DNA of 64,000 nucleotides from RH-AL1 sp965214415 (GTDB taxonomy: Bacteria; Pseudomonadota; Alphaproteobacteria; Rhizobiales; Beijerinckiaceae): positions 3,534,001 to 3,598,000 of the forward strand of contig CBDCBQ010000003.1 of assembly GCA_965214415.1 (NCBI GenBank), in the 5' to 3' direction. Shown here one piece after another: positions 20,019 to 27,798 of this stretch. A program made the translations under genes and the position numbers. How positions within the stretch are numbered: position 1 is the first letter of the stretch; the number at the start of each line of letters is the position of its first letter. The notes below the pieces were generated by a model, which was given only the letters and a program-made list of their open reading frames with translations, was not told the origin of the DNA and searched no databases.

Positions 20019-20809
20019 CAAAGGCAGGCCGAGATCGCCGAGGTGAGGGCCTCGCGCACGTCGAGATCGTCGGTGATCGGCAGCACGATGCCGGACTGCA
20101 CCGCGAGCTCGATCGGAATGCCGCCGCCGATCAGCCGAGCCGTGTGGATCAGCATGCGCGTCGACGCGCCCTCGTCGAGCCCGTGCGAACGCAGATTGCG
20201 CGAGCGCTCCCCGAGCTCGACCAGCAGCGCCGCGAGCTTCGGCTCGCTCGCCGACTCACGCGCGATGATCTCGGCCTCGACGCCGGGGTCGGGGTACCCG
20301 AAGTCGATCGCCACGAAGCGCTGCTTGGTCGATTCCTTCAGGTCCTTCACGGCATTCTGGTAGCCGGGGTTGTAGGAGATCGTCAGCTGGAAATCCTGGT
20401 GCGCCCGGACAAGCTCGTTGCGCTTGTCGAGCGGCAGGATGCGCCGCGTATCGGTCAGCGGGTGAATGACGACGGTCGTGTCCTGGCGCGCCTCGACGAT
20501 CTCGTCGAGGTAGCAGATCGCGCCGTTGCGCACCGCTTGCGTCAGCGGGCCGTCGTGCCAGACGGTGCCCTCCGGCGCGAGCAGGTAGCGCCCGGCGAGG
20601 TCGGCGGCGGTCATGTCCTCGTGCGCGGCAACGGTAACGAGCGGGCGGTCGAGCTTCCACGCCATGTGCTCGATGAAGCGGGTCTTGCCGCAGCCGGTCG
20701 GGCCTTTGAGCATCACGGGGAGGCGGTCGGCGTAGGCCGCGGAGAAGAGGGCGATCTCGGCGCCCGATGCCCGATAATAGGGCTCCGACGCGATCCGATA
20801 GGCGTCCAT
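20018..20809 (-). CDS. CbbQ/NirQ/NorQ-type MoxR AAA+ ATPase
   Basis: The protein has 263 aa. Walker A is GPTGCGKT (residues about 36-43), Walker B is AICYLDEIVEAR, with sensor-1 SYNPGYQN and the C-terminal CbbQ lid from about residue 200. Members form hexameric rings that remodel a client metalloenzyme: RuBisCO for CbbQ, nitric oxide reductase for NorQ. The VWA partner is coupled by a TGATG overlap. Without cbbLS or norCB nearby, the client cannot be named. A role in CO dehydrogenase or another molybdo/iron enzyme maturation is also possible for MoxR relatives. Confidence 0.9.
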   Translation of the reverse strand: MDAYRIASEPYYRASGAEIALFSAAYADRLPVMLKGPTGCGKTRFIEHMAWKLDRPLVTVAAHEDMTAADLAGRYLLAPEGTVWHDGPLTQAVRNGAICYLDEIVEARQDTTVVIHPLTDTRRILPLDKRNELVRAHQDFQLTISYNPGYQNAVKDLKESTKQRFVAIDFGYPDPGVEAEIIARESASEPKLAALLVELGERSRNLRSHGLDEGASTRMLIHTARLIGGGIPIELAVQSGIVLPITDDLDVREALTSAISACL

Positions 20810-20885
20810 CGTCCCCTCCTGCTCGCCGCGCGTTCGCGATCGTACGTGCGACCGCGAGGACGTGCAAAGAGCGGGCCGATAGTCC

Positions 20886-21338
20886 TTAGATAAAGATGAC
20901 GCTGATCATTTCCGCGACGAGCGCCGGCCGCGCCTCGCCTTCGATCTCGACGATCACCTCGGTCGCGCGATCGTATCGCCCCGGCTCGACCTCGGTCAGG
21001 CCGAGGATCTTGAAATGCGCCCGCACGCGCTTGCCGGAATGGACCGGCGCCGTGAAGCGCACCTTGTTGTACCCGTAGTTGACGGACATGCGCGCTTGCG
21101 GGCTGGGCAGCGCCTCGTAGGCCATCGCCGAGACCAGCGAGAGGGTCAGCAGCCCGTGCGCGATCGTCCCGCCGAAGGGCGTCGCCGCCGCCCGCTCCGG
21201 ATCGACATGAATGAATTGGTCGTCGTTGGTGGCGTCGGCGAAACGATCGATCCGATCCTGGTCGACGAGCACCCAGCTGGAGACGCCGGCCTCTTGTCCG
21301 ATGAGCGCCCGGATCTCCTCGATCGTCGTGTGCGGCAA
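20886..21338 (-). CDS. MaoC-like hydratase (R-specific enoyl-CoA hydratase type)
   Basis: The protein has 150 aa from TTG 21338 (GAGGG upstream); the longer frame has no family match in its first 70 residues. It is a single hot-dog fold with the hydratase-2 motif: ADATNDDQFIHVDPERA (catalytic Asp and His), then GGTIAHGLLTLSL. Members hydrate enoyl-CoA to R-3-hydroxyacyl-CoA, which can feed polyhydroxyalkanoate synthesis. This fits the phasin and PHA-system genes elsewhere in the window. The start codon is a judgement. The gene faces away from the response regulator gene. Confidence 0.8.
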   Translation of the reverse strand: MPHTTIEEIRALIGQEAGVSSWVLVDQDRIDRFADATNDDQFIHVDPERAAATPFGGTIAHGLLTLSLVSAMAYEALPSPQARMSVNYGYNKVRFTAPVHSGKRVRAHFKILGLTEVEPGRYDRATEVIVEIEGEARPALVAEMISVIFI

Positions 21339-21391
21339 GCTTGAACCCTCATGAAATGCGGAGACACCGTTCTCGCTGGCGCGGCGCGCCG

Positions 21392-21417
21392 GGAACGATC
21401 GCCGCTCATCGTTCGTT
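21392..21417 (+). promoter_or_regulatory. EcfG-type general stress promoter
   Basis: GGAAC (21392-21396), a 17-base spacer and CGTT (21414-21417) match the alphaproteobacterial EcfG consensus GGAAC-N16/17-CGTT exactly. It points towards the response regulator-alkB pair and ends 84 bases before the start codon. Confidence 0.7.
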
Positions 21418-21471
21418 GCTAGCCTCGGTGTCAAATCATAACTCGCCGCCTCGCGCGGCCTCACAGGGAGC

Positions 21472-21491
21472 CGACGCGATACGTCGCGTCG
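21472..21491 (+). promoter_or_regulatory. Hairpin in the 5' leader of the response regulator
   Basis: CGACGCGA-TACG-TCGCGTCG is a perfect 8-bp stem with a four-base loop, ending ten bases before the start codon. It would lie in the transcript from the EcfG-type promoter and sits over the expected ribosome binding region, so it may affect translation. Confidence 0.45.
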
Positions 21492-21501
21492 CATTACGCC
21501 C

Positions 21502-22032
21502 ATGCCGCACCTCGAAATTCTCCTTGTCGACGATGATCCGTTGATCCGCCACGTCATTGCCGACGAACTCGAGGAAGTCGGGCATTTCGTGACGCCCGCC
21601 GTCGGTCCCGAAGCGGCGATCGAGTTGTTGCGCGAGAACGACGCGTTCGACCTGATCCTGATCGATTACACAATGCCCGGGATGTCGGGCAGCGAACTCG
21701 TGCGCCACATTTTGACGATGAAGGTCGATGCCAGGCTGGCGATCCTGACCGGCCACAGCGACCTTCCCGATACGCCGCCCTGTCCCGTCCTCACCAAGGG
21801 CGTGCGGATGAGCGAATTGATCAAGGCGATCGAGGCGATCGCTGCCGGGGACAAGGTCGCGCTATCGCACGACGCGGCGGCGACACGGGTCGACCTCCTC
21901 GTCGACCAGATCGCGACAAAGCCTGCCGTGGGCGGCGTGCGCAGCGCGATCAGCGCGACCTACGAGGCGCCTGCCCCTGACGGTATGCCGGATGCGTTCG
22001 CCTCGGTGCTCGGCCGCCTGTCCGATAAGTGA
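21502..22032 (+). CDS. Response regulator receiver protein with short C-terminal tail
   Basis: The protein has 176 aa. A receiver domain occupies residues 4-120: acidic pair VDDDP (about 10-14), phosphoacceptor Asp in LILIDYTMPGMSG (about 55), ILTGHSD and the conserved Lys in VLTKG (about 99). The last 55 residues have no DNA-binding or enzymatic motif. It therefore works by protein contact or as a phosphate relay. An EcfG-type promoter lies upstream, and alkB starts inside its stop codon (GTGA), so the two form an operon. Confidence 0.88.
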   Translation: MPHLEILLVDDDPLIRHVIADELEEVGHFVTPAVGPEAAIELLRENDAFDLILIDYTMPGMSGSELVRHILTMKVDARLAILTGHSDLPDTPPCPVLTKGVRMSELIKAIEAIAAGDKVALSHDAAATRVDLLVDQIATKPAVGGVRSAISATYEAPAPDGMPDAFASVLGRLSDK

Positions 22033-22655
22033 CGCGCGGCACGCTGGACGCCGCACCCGGCTTACGGATTATCCCCGGCTACCTGGATCGTCAGCGGCAG
22101 CAGGCATTGCTGGCGGCGGTGCGCGAGGTGCTTTCGGCGGCGCCGCTGTTTCAGCCGACAATGCCGAAGAGCGGCAAGCCATTCTCGGTTCGCATGAGCA
22201 ATTGCGGCCAACTCGGCTGGCTCTCCGACCGCGATGGGTATCGCTATGACGCAACGCATCCCGAGACAGGCCGAGCATGGCCGCCGCTCCCGCGAATGAT
22301 CCTCGATGCTTGGCGAGACTTGGCCGACTATCCGCATCCGCCGGAAGCCTGTCTCGTCAATTATTACGATGGCGCCGCGCGGATGGGACTGCACCAGGAT
22401 CGCGACGAGGAGGGCTTCGCCGCCCCTGTCGTGTCGCTGTCCCTGGGCGACACCTGCGTGTTTCGTTACGGTGGCACGTCGCGGCAAGGTTCGACGCGAA
22501 GCATCAAGCTCGCCTCGGGCGACGCGCTGGTTCTAGGCGGCGACGCGCGGCTCGCCTTTCATGGCGTCGATCGCATCCTCGCCGGCTCCTCTACATTGCT
22601 CGTCGAAGGCGGCCGCTTCAATCTCACGCTGCGGCGCGTGACAGGCGAGCCCTAA
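22029..22655 (+). CDS. alkB: AlkB-type 2-oxoglutarate/Fe(II) DNA dealkylase
   Basis: The protein has 208 aa from GTG, overlapping the response regulator stop by four bases. AlkB oxidatively removes methyl groups from 1-methyladenine and 3-methylcytosine. Iron ligands are visible in GLHQDRDE (His and Asp) and FHGVDR (second His); the 2-oxoglutarate arginines are in RFNLTLRRV near the C-terminus. NYYDGAARMG and VSLSLGDTCVFRYGG are typical of the family. The substrate lid with SNCGQLGWLSD is also present. Operon position behind a stress promoter suggests induction in general stress rather than by Ada. Confidence 0.93.
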   Translation: MTRGTLDAAPGLRIIPGYLDRQRQQALLAAVREVLSAAPLFQPTMPKSGKPFSVRMSNCGQLGWLSDRDGYRYDATHPETGRAWPPLPRMILDAWRDLADYPHPPEACLVNYYDGAARMGLHQDRDEEGFAAPVVSLSLGDTCVFRYGGTSRQGSTRSIKLASGDALVLGGDARLAFHGVDRILAGSSTLLVEGGRFNLTLRRVTGEP

Positions 22656-22662
22656 GCCGGCG

Positions 22663-24261
22663 CTATCCCGCGGGCTCGTCCTTCGAGACGTAGCGGCCGG
22701 GATGGACGCTCATGAAGTTGGTATACCAACCATGCAGCTTCGGTGACACGAGGTTGGGCGACTGGAAGATAGTCAGCGGCAAGTAAGCCCCCGAGGCGAG
22801 CAGCATCGTCTCGGCTTGGTGCAGGATCGCGGTGCGCTTGGCCGCGTCCGGCTCGGTCTCGGCCTGCCGCATGAGCGCGTCGTAGGCCGGGTCCTTGTAG
22901 TGCGCGGTGTTCAACTGATTGTCCGTCTCGGCGAGGAACAGGTAATTCTGCGCGTCGGGATAATCGGCGAACCAGCCGCGTCGGATCGCGTCGAAGGGGG
23001 CGCCGGACTCCATGAAGGCGTAATACGTCGTCGCGTCGGTCACGATGAATTCGGTGGTGACGCCAAGCACCTTCCACATGTCGGCGACCGCGATCGCCGT
23101 GGCCTTGTTGTTTTCGTTTTGGTTGAATCGCAACGTGACGTGCAGCGGGTGCGCCGCGTCATGGCCCGCGGCCTTCATCAGCGCCTTGGCCTTGTCCTCG
23201 CGCTCGAATTGGCTCTCGCCCGCCCAAGCTTCTTGCGACGGCACGCCGTAGGACGGCATGCCAGGCGGCACGAAGGAATAACCCGGCAACATCGTGCCAC
23301 CCCAGATCGTTTTCGCCAGGAACTCGCGGTCGACAACCATCGCCAGCGCCTGGCGGACGCGGATGTCGTCGAAGGGCGGGTGGCGCGTGTCGAGTGCGTA
23401 GAAATAGGTGCCGAGGTCGGGCGCGACCTTGAAGGCATCGCCCAGATGCGCGCGCACCCAGGCGATCTGGTCGACCGGCACGTCGTCGTAAGAATCGATC
23501 TCGCCGGCGATGAACCGACGCAGGGCCGCCGAGTGATCCTCCATCGGCAGGATGATCTCGCCATCGAGCGCAACCTGCGCCGCATCGTGGAAATAGGTGT
23601 TCTTGACGAGCACGAGCCGGTCGTTGGGCATGTAGCTCTTCAAGACGAACGCCCCGTTGGTGACCATCCGGCCGGCCCGCGCGAAGGCGGAGCCCCACTG
23701 CTCGACGCTCGGGCGATAGACCGGCATCCCGGTAGTGTGCGTCAGTTGCGCGAGGAGGTAGGCGGCCGGGTGCTCGAGCGTGATCTCGAGCGTGACCGGG
23801 TCAATCGCCCGCACGCCGAGCTTTTCCAGCGGCATCGCGCCTGTGTTGACCGCGCGAGCGTTAGCGACGTCGTAGAGGATCGAGGCGTATTGCGCGCCGG
23901 TCTTCGGGTCCATCAGCCGGCGCAGCGAATAGACGAAATCGTCGGCCGTCACTTGCGCGCCGTTCGACCAGCGGGCGTCCGGGCGCAGATGGAAGGTGTA
24001 GGTTTTCTTGTCGTCGCTGATGTCCCATCGCGCGGCGACGCCGGGCCCGAGCCTGGCATGCGCGTCGCGCGAGAGCAGGCCCTCGTAGAGCTCGTCGAGG
24101 ATATGAGCCTCGATGGAGGTCGAGGCCTTGTGGGGATCGAGCGAGCCGGGATCGGCCAGTTCGCCGCGCCGCCATATGCCGCCAGCGACGGCGGGAGCGG
24201 CCAGGGATGCGGCAATGGTGAGCGGGAGGACGAGGGCGAGGGAGGCGAGAGCACCGCGCAT
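22663..24261 (-). CDS. Peptide/oligopeptide ABC transporter substrate-binding protein
   Basis: The protein has 532 aa and belongs to the SBP family 5 (OppA/DppA type). Residues 1-26 form a Sec signal peptide (VLPLTIAASLAAPAVAG). Mature features are GELADPGSLDPHKASTS, the conserved GLLSRDAHARLGPGVAARW and YTFHLRPDARWSNGAQVTA. It should bind peptides or similar compounds in the periplasm and deliver them to a permease. No permease or ATPase genes of the Opp type are in the window, so it is an orphan binding protein. Its start codon overlaps the stop of the exonuclease gene (TGATG). Confidence 0.92.
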   Translation of the reverse strand: MRGALASLALVLPLTIAASLAAPAVAGGIWRRGELADPGSLDPHKASTSIEAHILDELYEGLLSRDAHARLGPGVAARWDISDDKKTYTFHLRPDARWSNGAQVTADDFVYSLRRLMDPKTGAQYASILYDVANARAVNTGAMPLEKLGVRAIDPVTLEITLEHPAAYLLAQLTHTTGMPVYRPSVEQWGSAFARAGRMVTNGAFVLKSYMPNDRLVLVKNTYFHDAAQVALDGEIILPMEDHSAALRRFIAGEIDSYDDVPVDQIAWVRAHLGDAFKVAPDLGTYFYALDTRHPPFDDIRVRQALAMVVDREFLAKTIWGGTMLPGYSFVPPGMPSYGVPSQEAWAGESQFEREDKAKALMKAAGHDAAHPLHVTLRFNQNENNKATAIAVADMWKVLGVTTEFIVTDATTYYAFMESGAPFDAIRRGWFADYPDAQNYLFLAETDNQLNTAHYKDPAYDALMRQAETEPDAAKRTAILHQAETMLLASGAYLPLTIFQSPNLVSPKLHGWYTNFMSVHPGRYVSKDEPAG

Positions 24262-24695
24262 CAGTGATCCGTCCTCATCACATACTCCCGCAATGCCTCG
24301 GCATCGTTGCGGGCGTTATGCGGCACGGCGCTCTTGGTCTCGGCGTCGAACAGCGGCAGGTCGAGCAGCTCGAACATCAGCGTCGGCGTCGCGAGGCGCG
24401 AGCCGGGGCCGGTCACCATCAGCAGCGCAAGATGGGCGATGTCCTCCGGCCAGTCGGCGACGACCAGAGGGTCCGAATCCGAGCGCAGATAATCGGCGAG
24501 CTTTTGCGTCATCGCGGCCCGCTCGATCGGCACGGTCGCCAGCACCGGCATGACATGCTCGGCGGTCCAAGGCTCTGGCTCAAGGCAGGGGAGTGCCGCA
24601 TAGAATGGCGTGGCGTTGCGATCCTCGGGAACGAGAGCGAGCGAGATCAGCTGGCCGCCAAAGCCGTTGAACTCGGCATCGAGGAAGTATCGCAC
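24261..24695 (-). CDS. DEDDh-type 3'-5' exonuclease-like protein
   Basis: The protein has 144 aa, small for the RNase H-like exonuclease fold. The acidic residues of the family can be placed: DAEF at the start (residues 6-8), VADWPEDI near residue 80, and HNARNDAEAL near the C-terminus, which gives the His and last Asp of a DEDDh site. The order and spacing suit a minimal RNase T/DnaQ-like nuclease. Substrate unknown. It is coupled to the downstream peptide-binding protein by a one-base overlap. Confidence 0.65.
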   Translation of the reverse strand: MRYFLDAEFNGFGGQLISLALVPEDRNATPFYAALPCLEPEPWTAEHVMPVLATVPIERAAMTQKLADYLRSDSDPLVVADWPEDIAHLALLMVTGPGSRLATPTLMFELLDLPLFDAETKSAVPHNARNDAEALREYVMRTDH

Positions 24696-24767
24696 GCCGA
24701 TCCCCTGTCTTTGATGCCGGACTCGTGGCCGAAGTCGTCGTATGCCACATGCCGCGAAGCGGCGGCG

Positions 24768-25120
24768 CTACAAAAACGCACTGACCTCGATCATGAAGCC
24801 GCCCGGTGCCATGACGTAGAACGTGAGGCGCCCGTGCTCCTCGCGGGGAACGTCGGGCTCGAACCCGCCCGCGTCCAGCTTCTCGAAGATCGCATGCACC
24901 TGTGGCGCGGTCTCCTGCATGAAGCCGATGTGGAAGATCTTCGGGTAGGTCGTGTCCTTGACCTTGAACAGCGACACCAGTGTTCCGCGATCGTCCTCGA
25001 GGAATGCCATCTTGTCGTTCGCCGCATCCGCGGCATCGGCCGCAAACCGAAGTAGGTTCCGAGCATCGCAACGGTCGGCGCGATCTCCGTGATCCCGAGG
25101 TTGATGTGGTTGAGGTTCAT
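24768..25120 (-). pseudogene. VOC (glyoxalase-like) protein, frameshifted
   Basis: Two overlapping frames together make one complete VOC-fold protein of about 115 aa. The N-terminal frame starts at ATG 25120 (MNLNHINLGITEIAPTVAML) and carries the first module to YFGLRP. The C-terminal frame supplies MAFLEDDRGTLVSLFKV, KIFHIGFMQE and FYVMAPGGFMIEVS. The switch lies at about 25026-25050 in a GC-rich stretch and corresponds to one base lost or two gained. Either the gene is newly broken or the base is a sequencing error. The family uses a metal centre for diverse reactions (glyoxalase, dioxygenase, resistance proteins). Confidence 0.75.
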
Positions 25121-25166
25121 CGTGTTCCTAGGCGGGGCGAGGCAAACTCAGCTGGGACACGCACGA

Positions 25167-25195
25167 AAACGCCGCGCCCGAAAGGGACGCGGCGC
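25167..25195 (-). terminator. Rho-independent terminator of ahcY
   Basis: On the minus strand, CGCCGCG-t-CCC, a four-base loop, then GGG-CGCGGCG form a stem of 10 pairs with one bulge, followed directly by TTTT. It lies about 30 bases after the ahcY stop. Confidence 0.8.
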
Positions 25196-25224
25196 TTGTC
25201 GAACGCGGTCGTCGAGGCGTCGCC

Positions 25225-26631
25225 TCAGTAGCGATACTCGTTGGTCTTGAACGGCCCCTGCGGCGGCAGGCCGAGGTAGGTCGCCTGCTTGTCGGAGAGC
25301 TTGGTCAGTTTTGCGCCGACCTTTTCGAGGTGCAGCGCGGCGACCTTCTCGTCGAGCGCCTTCGGCAGCACGTAGACCTGCTTCTTGTATTCGCCCTGCT
25401 TGGTCCACAGCTCGATCTGCGCCAGCGTCTGATTGGTGAACGAGGCCGACATCACGAAGGACGGGTGGCCGGTGGCGTTGCCGAGGTTCACGAGGCGACC
25501 CTCGGACAGCAGGATGATCCGCTTGCCCGACGGCAGCTCGATCTCGTCGACCTGCGGCTTGATGTTCGACCATTTGAAGTTCTTCAGGCCGCCGACCTGA
25601 ATTTCCGAGTCGAAGTGGCCGATGTTGCAGACGATCGCCCGGTCCTTCATCGCGCGCACGTGGTCGACGGTGATCACATCGACGTTGCCGGTCGCGGTGA
25701 CGAAGATGTCGGCGCGCGGCGCCGCGTCCTCCATGGTGACGACCTCGTAGCCCTCCATCGCCGCCTGCAGCGCGCAGATCGGATCGATCTCGGAGACGAG
25801 GACGCGGCAGCCTGCGTTGCGCAGCGAGGCGGCCGAGCCCTTGCCGACGTCGCCGAAGCCGGCGATCATCGCGACCTTTCCGGACATCATGACATCGGTG
25901 CCGCGGCGGATGCCATCGACCAGCGACTCGCGGCAGCCGTAGAGATTGTCGAACTTCGACTTGGTGACCGAGTCGTTGACGTTGATCGCCGGCCACAGGA
26001 GCTTGCCCTCCTTGGCCATCAGGTAGAGGCGATGCACGCCGGTGGTGGTCTCCTCGGAGACGCCCTTGATGGCCTTGCCGTTCTTCGAATACCAGCCGGG
26101 GTGCGTCTTCAGCCGGCCCTTGATGGCGGCGAAGAGCACTTCTTCTTCCTCGTTCTCGGGCTTCTCGAGGAAGGCCACGTCGCCCTCTTCGGCGCGCATG
26201 CCGAGGTGAATCAGCATGGTGGCGTCGCCGCCGTCGTCGAGCACCATGTTTGGCGTGCCGCCGTCGTCCCACTCGAAGATTTTGTGGCTGTACTCCCAGT
26301 AGTCCTCGAGGCTTTCGCCCTTGGTCGCGAAGACCGGCGTACCGGCGGCGGCAATGGCCGCGGCGGCGTGGTCCTGCGTCGAATAGATGTTGCACGAGGC
26401 CCAGCGGACGTCGGCGCCGAGCGCCTTCAACGTCTCGATCAGAACGCCCGTCTGGATGGTCATGTGCAGCGAGCCGGCGATGCGCGCGCCCTTCAGCGGC
26501 TGTGATTTGCCATATTCCGCCCGCGTCGACATCAGCCCCGGCATCTCGGTCTCGGCGATGTCGAGCTCTTTCCGCCCCCAGGGCGCGAGCTTGATGTCGG
26601 CGACGATGTAGTCTTTGGCGGCCTGGGTCAT
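25225..26631 (-). CDS. ahcY: S-adenosyl-L-homocysteine hydrolase
   Basis: The protein has 468 aa. ATG 26631 (MTQAAKDYIV) is chosen; sixteen residues upstream in the longer frame are not conserved. It converts S-adenosylhomocysteine to adenosine and homocysteine using tightly bound NAD. Seen are the substrate-domain SLHMTIQTGVLIETL, WASCNIYSTQDHAAAA, the NAD-binding GFGDVGKGSA, and the C-terminal NEYRY that closes over the neighbouring subunit's NAD. The length matches alphaproteobacterial enzymes with an extra loop. The C-terminus is followed by a strong terminator; the upstream region has a palindrome. Confidence 0.97.
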   Translation of the reverse strand: MTQAAKDYIVADIKLAPWGRKELDIAETEMPGLMSTRAEYGKSQPLKGARIAGSLHMTIQTGVLIETLKALGADVRWASCNIYSTQDHAAAAIAAAGTPVFATKGESLEDYWEYSHKIFEWDDGGTPNMVLDDGGDATMLIHLGMRAEEGDVAFLEKPENEEEEVLFAAIKGRLKTHPGWYSKNGKAIKGVSEETTTGVHRLYLMAKEGKLLWPAINVNDSVTKSKFDNLYGCRESLVDGIRRGTDVMMSGKVAMIAGFGDVGKGSAASLRNAGCRVLVSEIDPICALQAAMEGYEVVTMEDAAPRADIFVTATGNVDVITVDHVRAMKDRAIVCNIGHFDSEIQVGGLKNFKWSNIKPQVDEIELPSGKRIILLSEGRLVNLGNATGHPSFVMSASFTNQTLAQIELWTKQGEYKKQVYVLPKALDEKVAALHLEKVGAKLTKLSDKQATYLGLPPQGPFKTNEYRY

Positions 26632-26679
26632 GAACGGCTCCGTGTGGGTCGCGGCGTCATAACAAAGGGCGAGTCTCAA

Positions 26680-26703
26680 GGCAATAAGGATATGTACAAG
26701 TCT
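26680..26703 (-). promoter_or_regulatory. Palindromic operator candidate upstream of ahcY
   Basis: On the minus strand, ATAAAGACTTGT/ACATATCCTTAT is a 24-bp imperfect palindrome centred on TGTACA, with 9 of 12 positions symmetric. It lies about 50 bases before the ahcY start. Regulators of methionine-cycle genes (SahR, SamR, MetR) bind palindromes in other Proteobacteria, but the match to any of them was not tested. Confidence 0.45.
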
Positions 26704-26743
26704 TTATGTTGCCATTCAGGCGGCAGAATAGACTGCCCACCGG

Positions 26744-27661
26744 CTATCCCGCGCGCGGTGGCGGGTACGCGTCGTCGATCTCCTTGATCTCGGCCTTGCC
26801 CAAGACGAGCGTGGCGGCCGCCGCGTCCTCGCGGACATGCTTCAACGAGGCGGTCTCGGTAATCGCCATCGTAACTCCGTCGCGCATCACCCAGGCGAGC
26901 GCAATCGCGGCCGGGCTTACGCCACGCGCGGCGCCGAGCCTGGTCAGCACGGGGTTGGCCAGCAACGCGGCCTTGCCGCCGGCGCCGAGCGGCGAATAGG
27001 CCATGATCGGCATCTTGTGTCTGGCGCACCAGGGGATGAGGTCGGCCTCGATGCCGCGCGCGGCGAGATTGTACTGCACCTGATTGGTCGCGCAGTGCTC
27101 GCCCCCGGGGATAGCGACGAGTCGCTCCATGTCGGCAAGGGTGAAATTCGAGACGCCCCAGCGCTTGACCAGACCCTTGGCGCGCACGCGCTCGAACCCC
27201 TCGACGGCAGCCCGCAGGTCGGCGCTCCCTCGCGCGTGCAGCAGATAGAGGTCGAGCTGGTCGACGCCGAGCCGCCGCAGGCTCGTCTTCAGCTCGCGCT
27301 CGACGCCATCCTCGGTGGCGTCGGGCGGCGAGAGCTTGGAGACGAGGAAGATCTTGTCGCGTTGGCCGGCAATCACCTTGGCCACCATCTCCTCCGCCCG
27401 GCCGTCGCTGTAATTGTCCGAGGTGTCGATCAAGGTCAGGCCGAGCGTGATGCCGAGGCGCATCGCGTCCTCCGCCGCCTCCGGCGTGGCGCCGCTGCTC
27501 GCCATGTGCCACGAACCCTGGCCGAGAGCCGGGGCCATCGTGCCGTCGGCGAACGCGACCGTGCGTGGCCTGTCGGCCGCGACGGCCGACGCGGGCAGGC
27601 CGGACGCCAGGGTGCCCGCGGCGCAGAAAGCGACGAAGCCGCGACGGTCCATCGAAGTCAT
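26744..27661 (-). CDS. Aldo/keto reductase with Tat signal peptide
   Basis: The protein has 305 aa from ATG 27661 (MTSMDRRGFVAF). Residues 1-28 form a twin-arginine signal (DRRGFVAFCAAGTLASG, ending in A-V-A-A), so the folded enzyme is exported. The body is a TIM-barrel aldo/keto reductase: DTSDNYSDGRAEE (catalytic Asp and Tyr), the Lys in FLVSKLSP, and the His in LYLLHARGS. GVSNFTLADM and YSPLGAGG follow. Such Tat-exported AKRs are seen in Proteobacteria, but their substrates are unknown. Cofactor-dependent AKRs in the periplasm are unusual; NADP would have to be carried across with the protein. Confidence 0.88.
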   Translation of the reverse strand: MTSMDRRGFVAFCAAGTLASGLPASAVAADRPRTVAFADGTMAPALGQGSWHMASSGATPEAAEDAMRLGITLGLTLIDTSDNYSDGRAEEMVAKVIAGQRDKIFLVSKLSPPDATEDGVERELKTSLRRLGVDQLDLYLLHARGSADLRAAVEGFERVRAKGLVKRWGVSNFTLADMERLVAIPGGEHCATNQVQYNLAARGIEADLIPWCARHKMPIMAYSPLGAGGKAALLANPVLTRLGAARGVSPAAIALAWVMRDGVTMAITETASLKHVREDAAAATLVLGKAEIKEIDDAYPPPRAG

Positions 27662-27798
27662 GAGCGTTCTCCTATCCTTCCGGCGCGCGCGTCGCGCCAT
27701 TCGATGTCAGGCTAACCGGCGCGAGGAGTAATGGTCGCCTTCACCAATCGGCGGCTTCGCGGCTCGGGCACCGCTTGCCCCGTGCGCGGCTTTTTGCC

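Noticed and set aside
25026..25050. Programmed frameshift in the VOC gene
   Set aside because: There is no slippery heptamer or recoding stem, and the family is not known for recoding; mutation or sequencing error is simpler.
26632..26743. SAH or SAM riboswitch in the ahcY leader
   Set aside because: I could not find the conserved helices or core of these riboswitches in the 112-base leader; a DNA palindrome explains the symmetry better.
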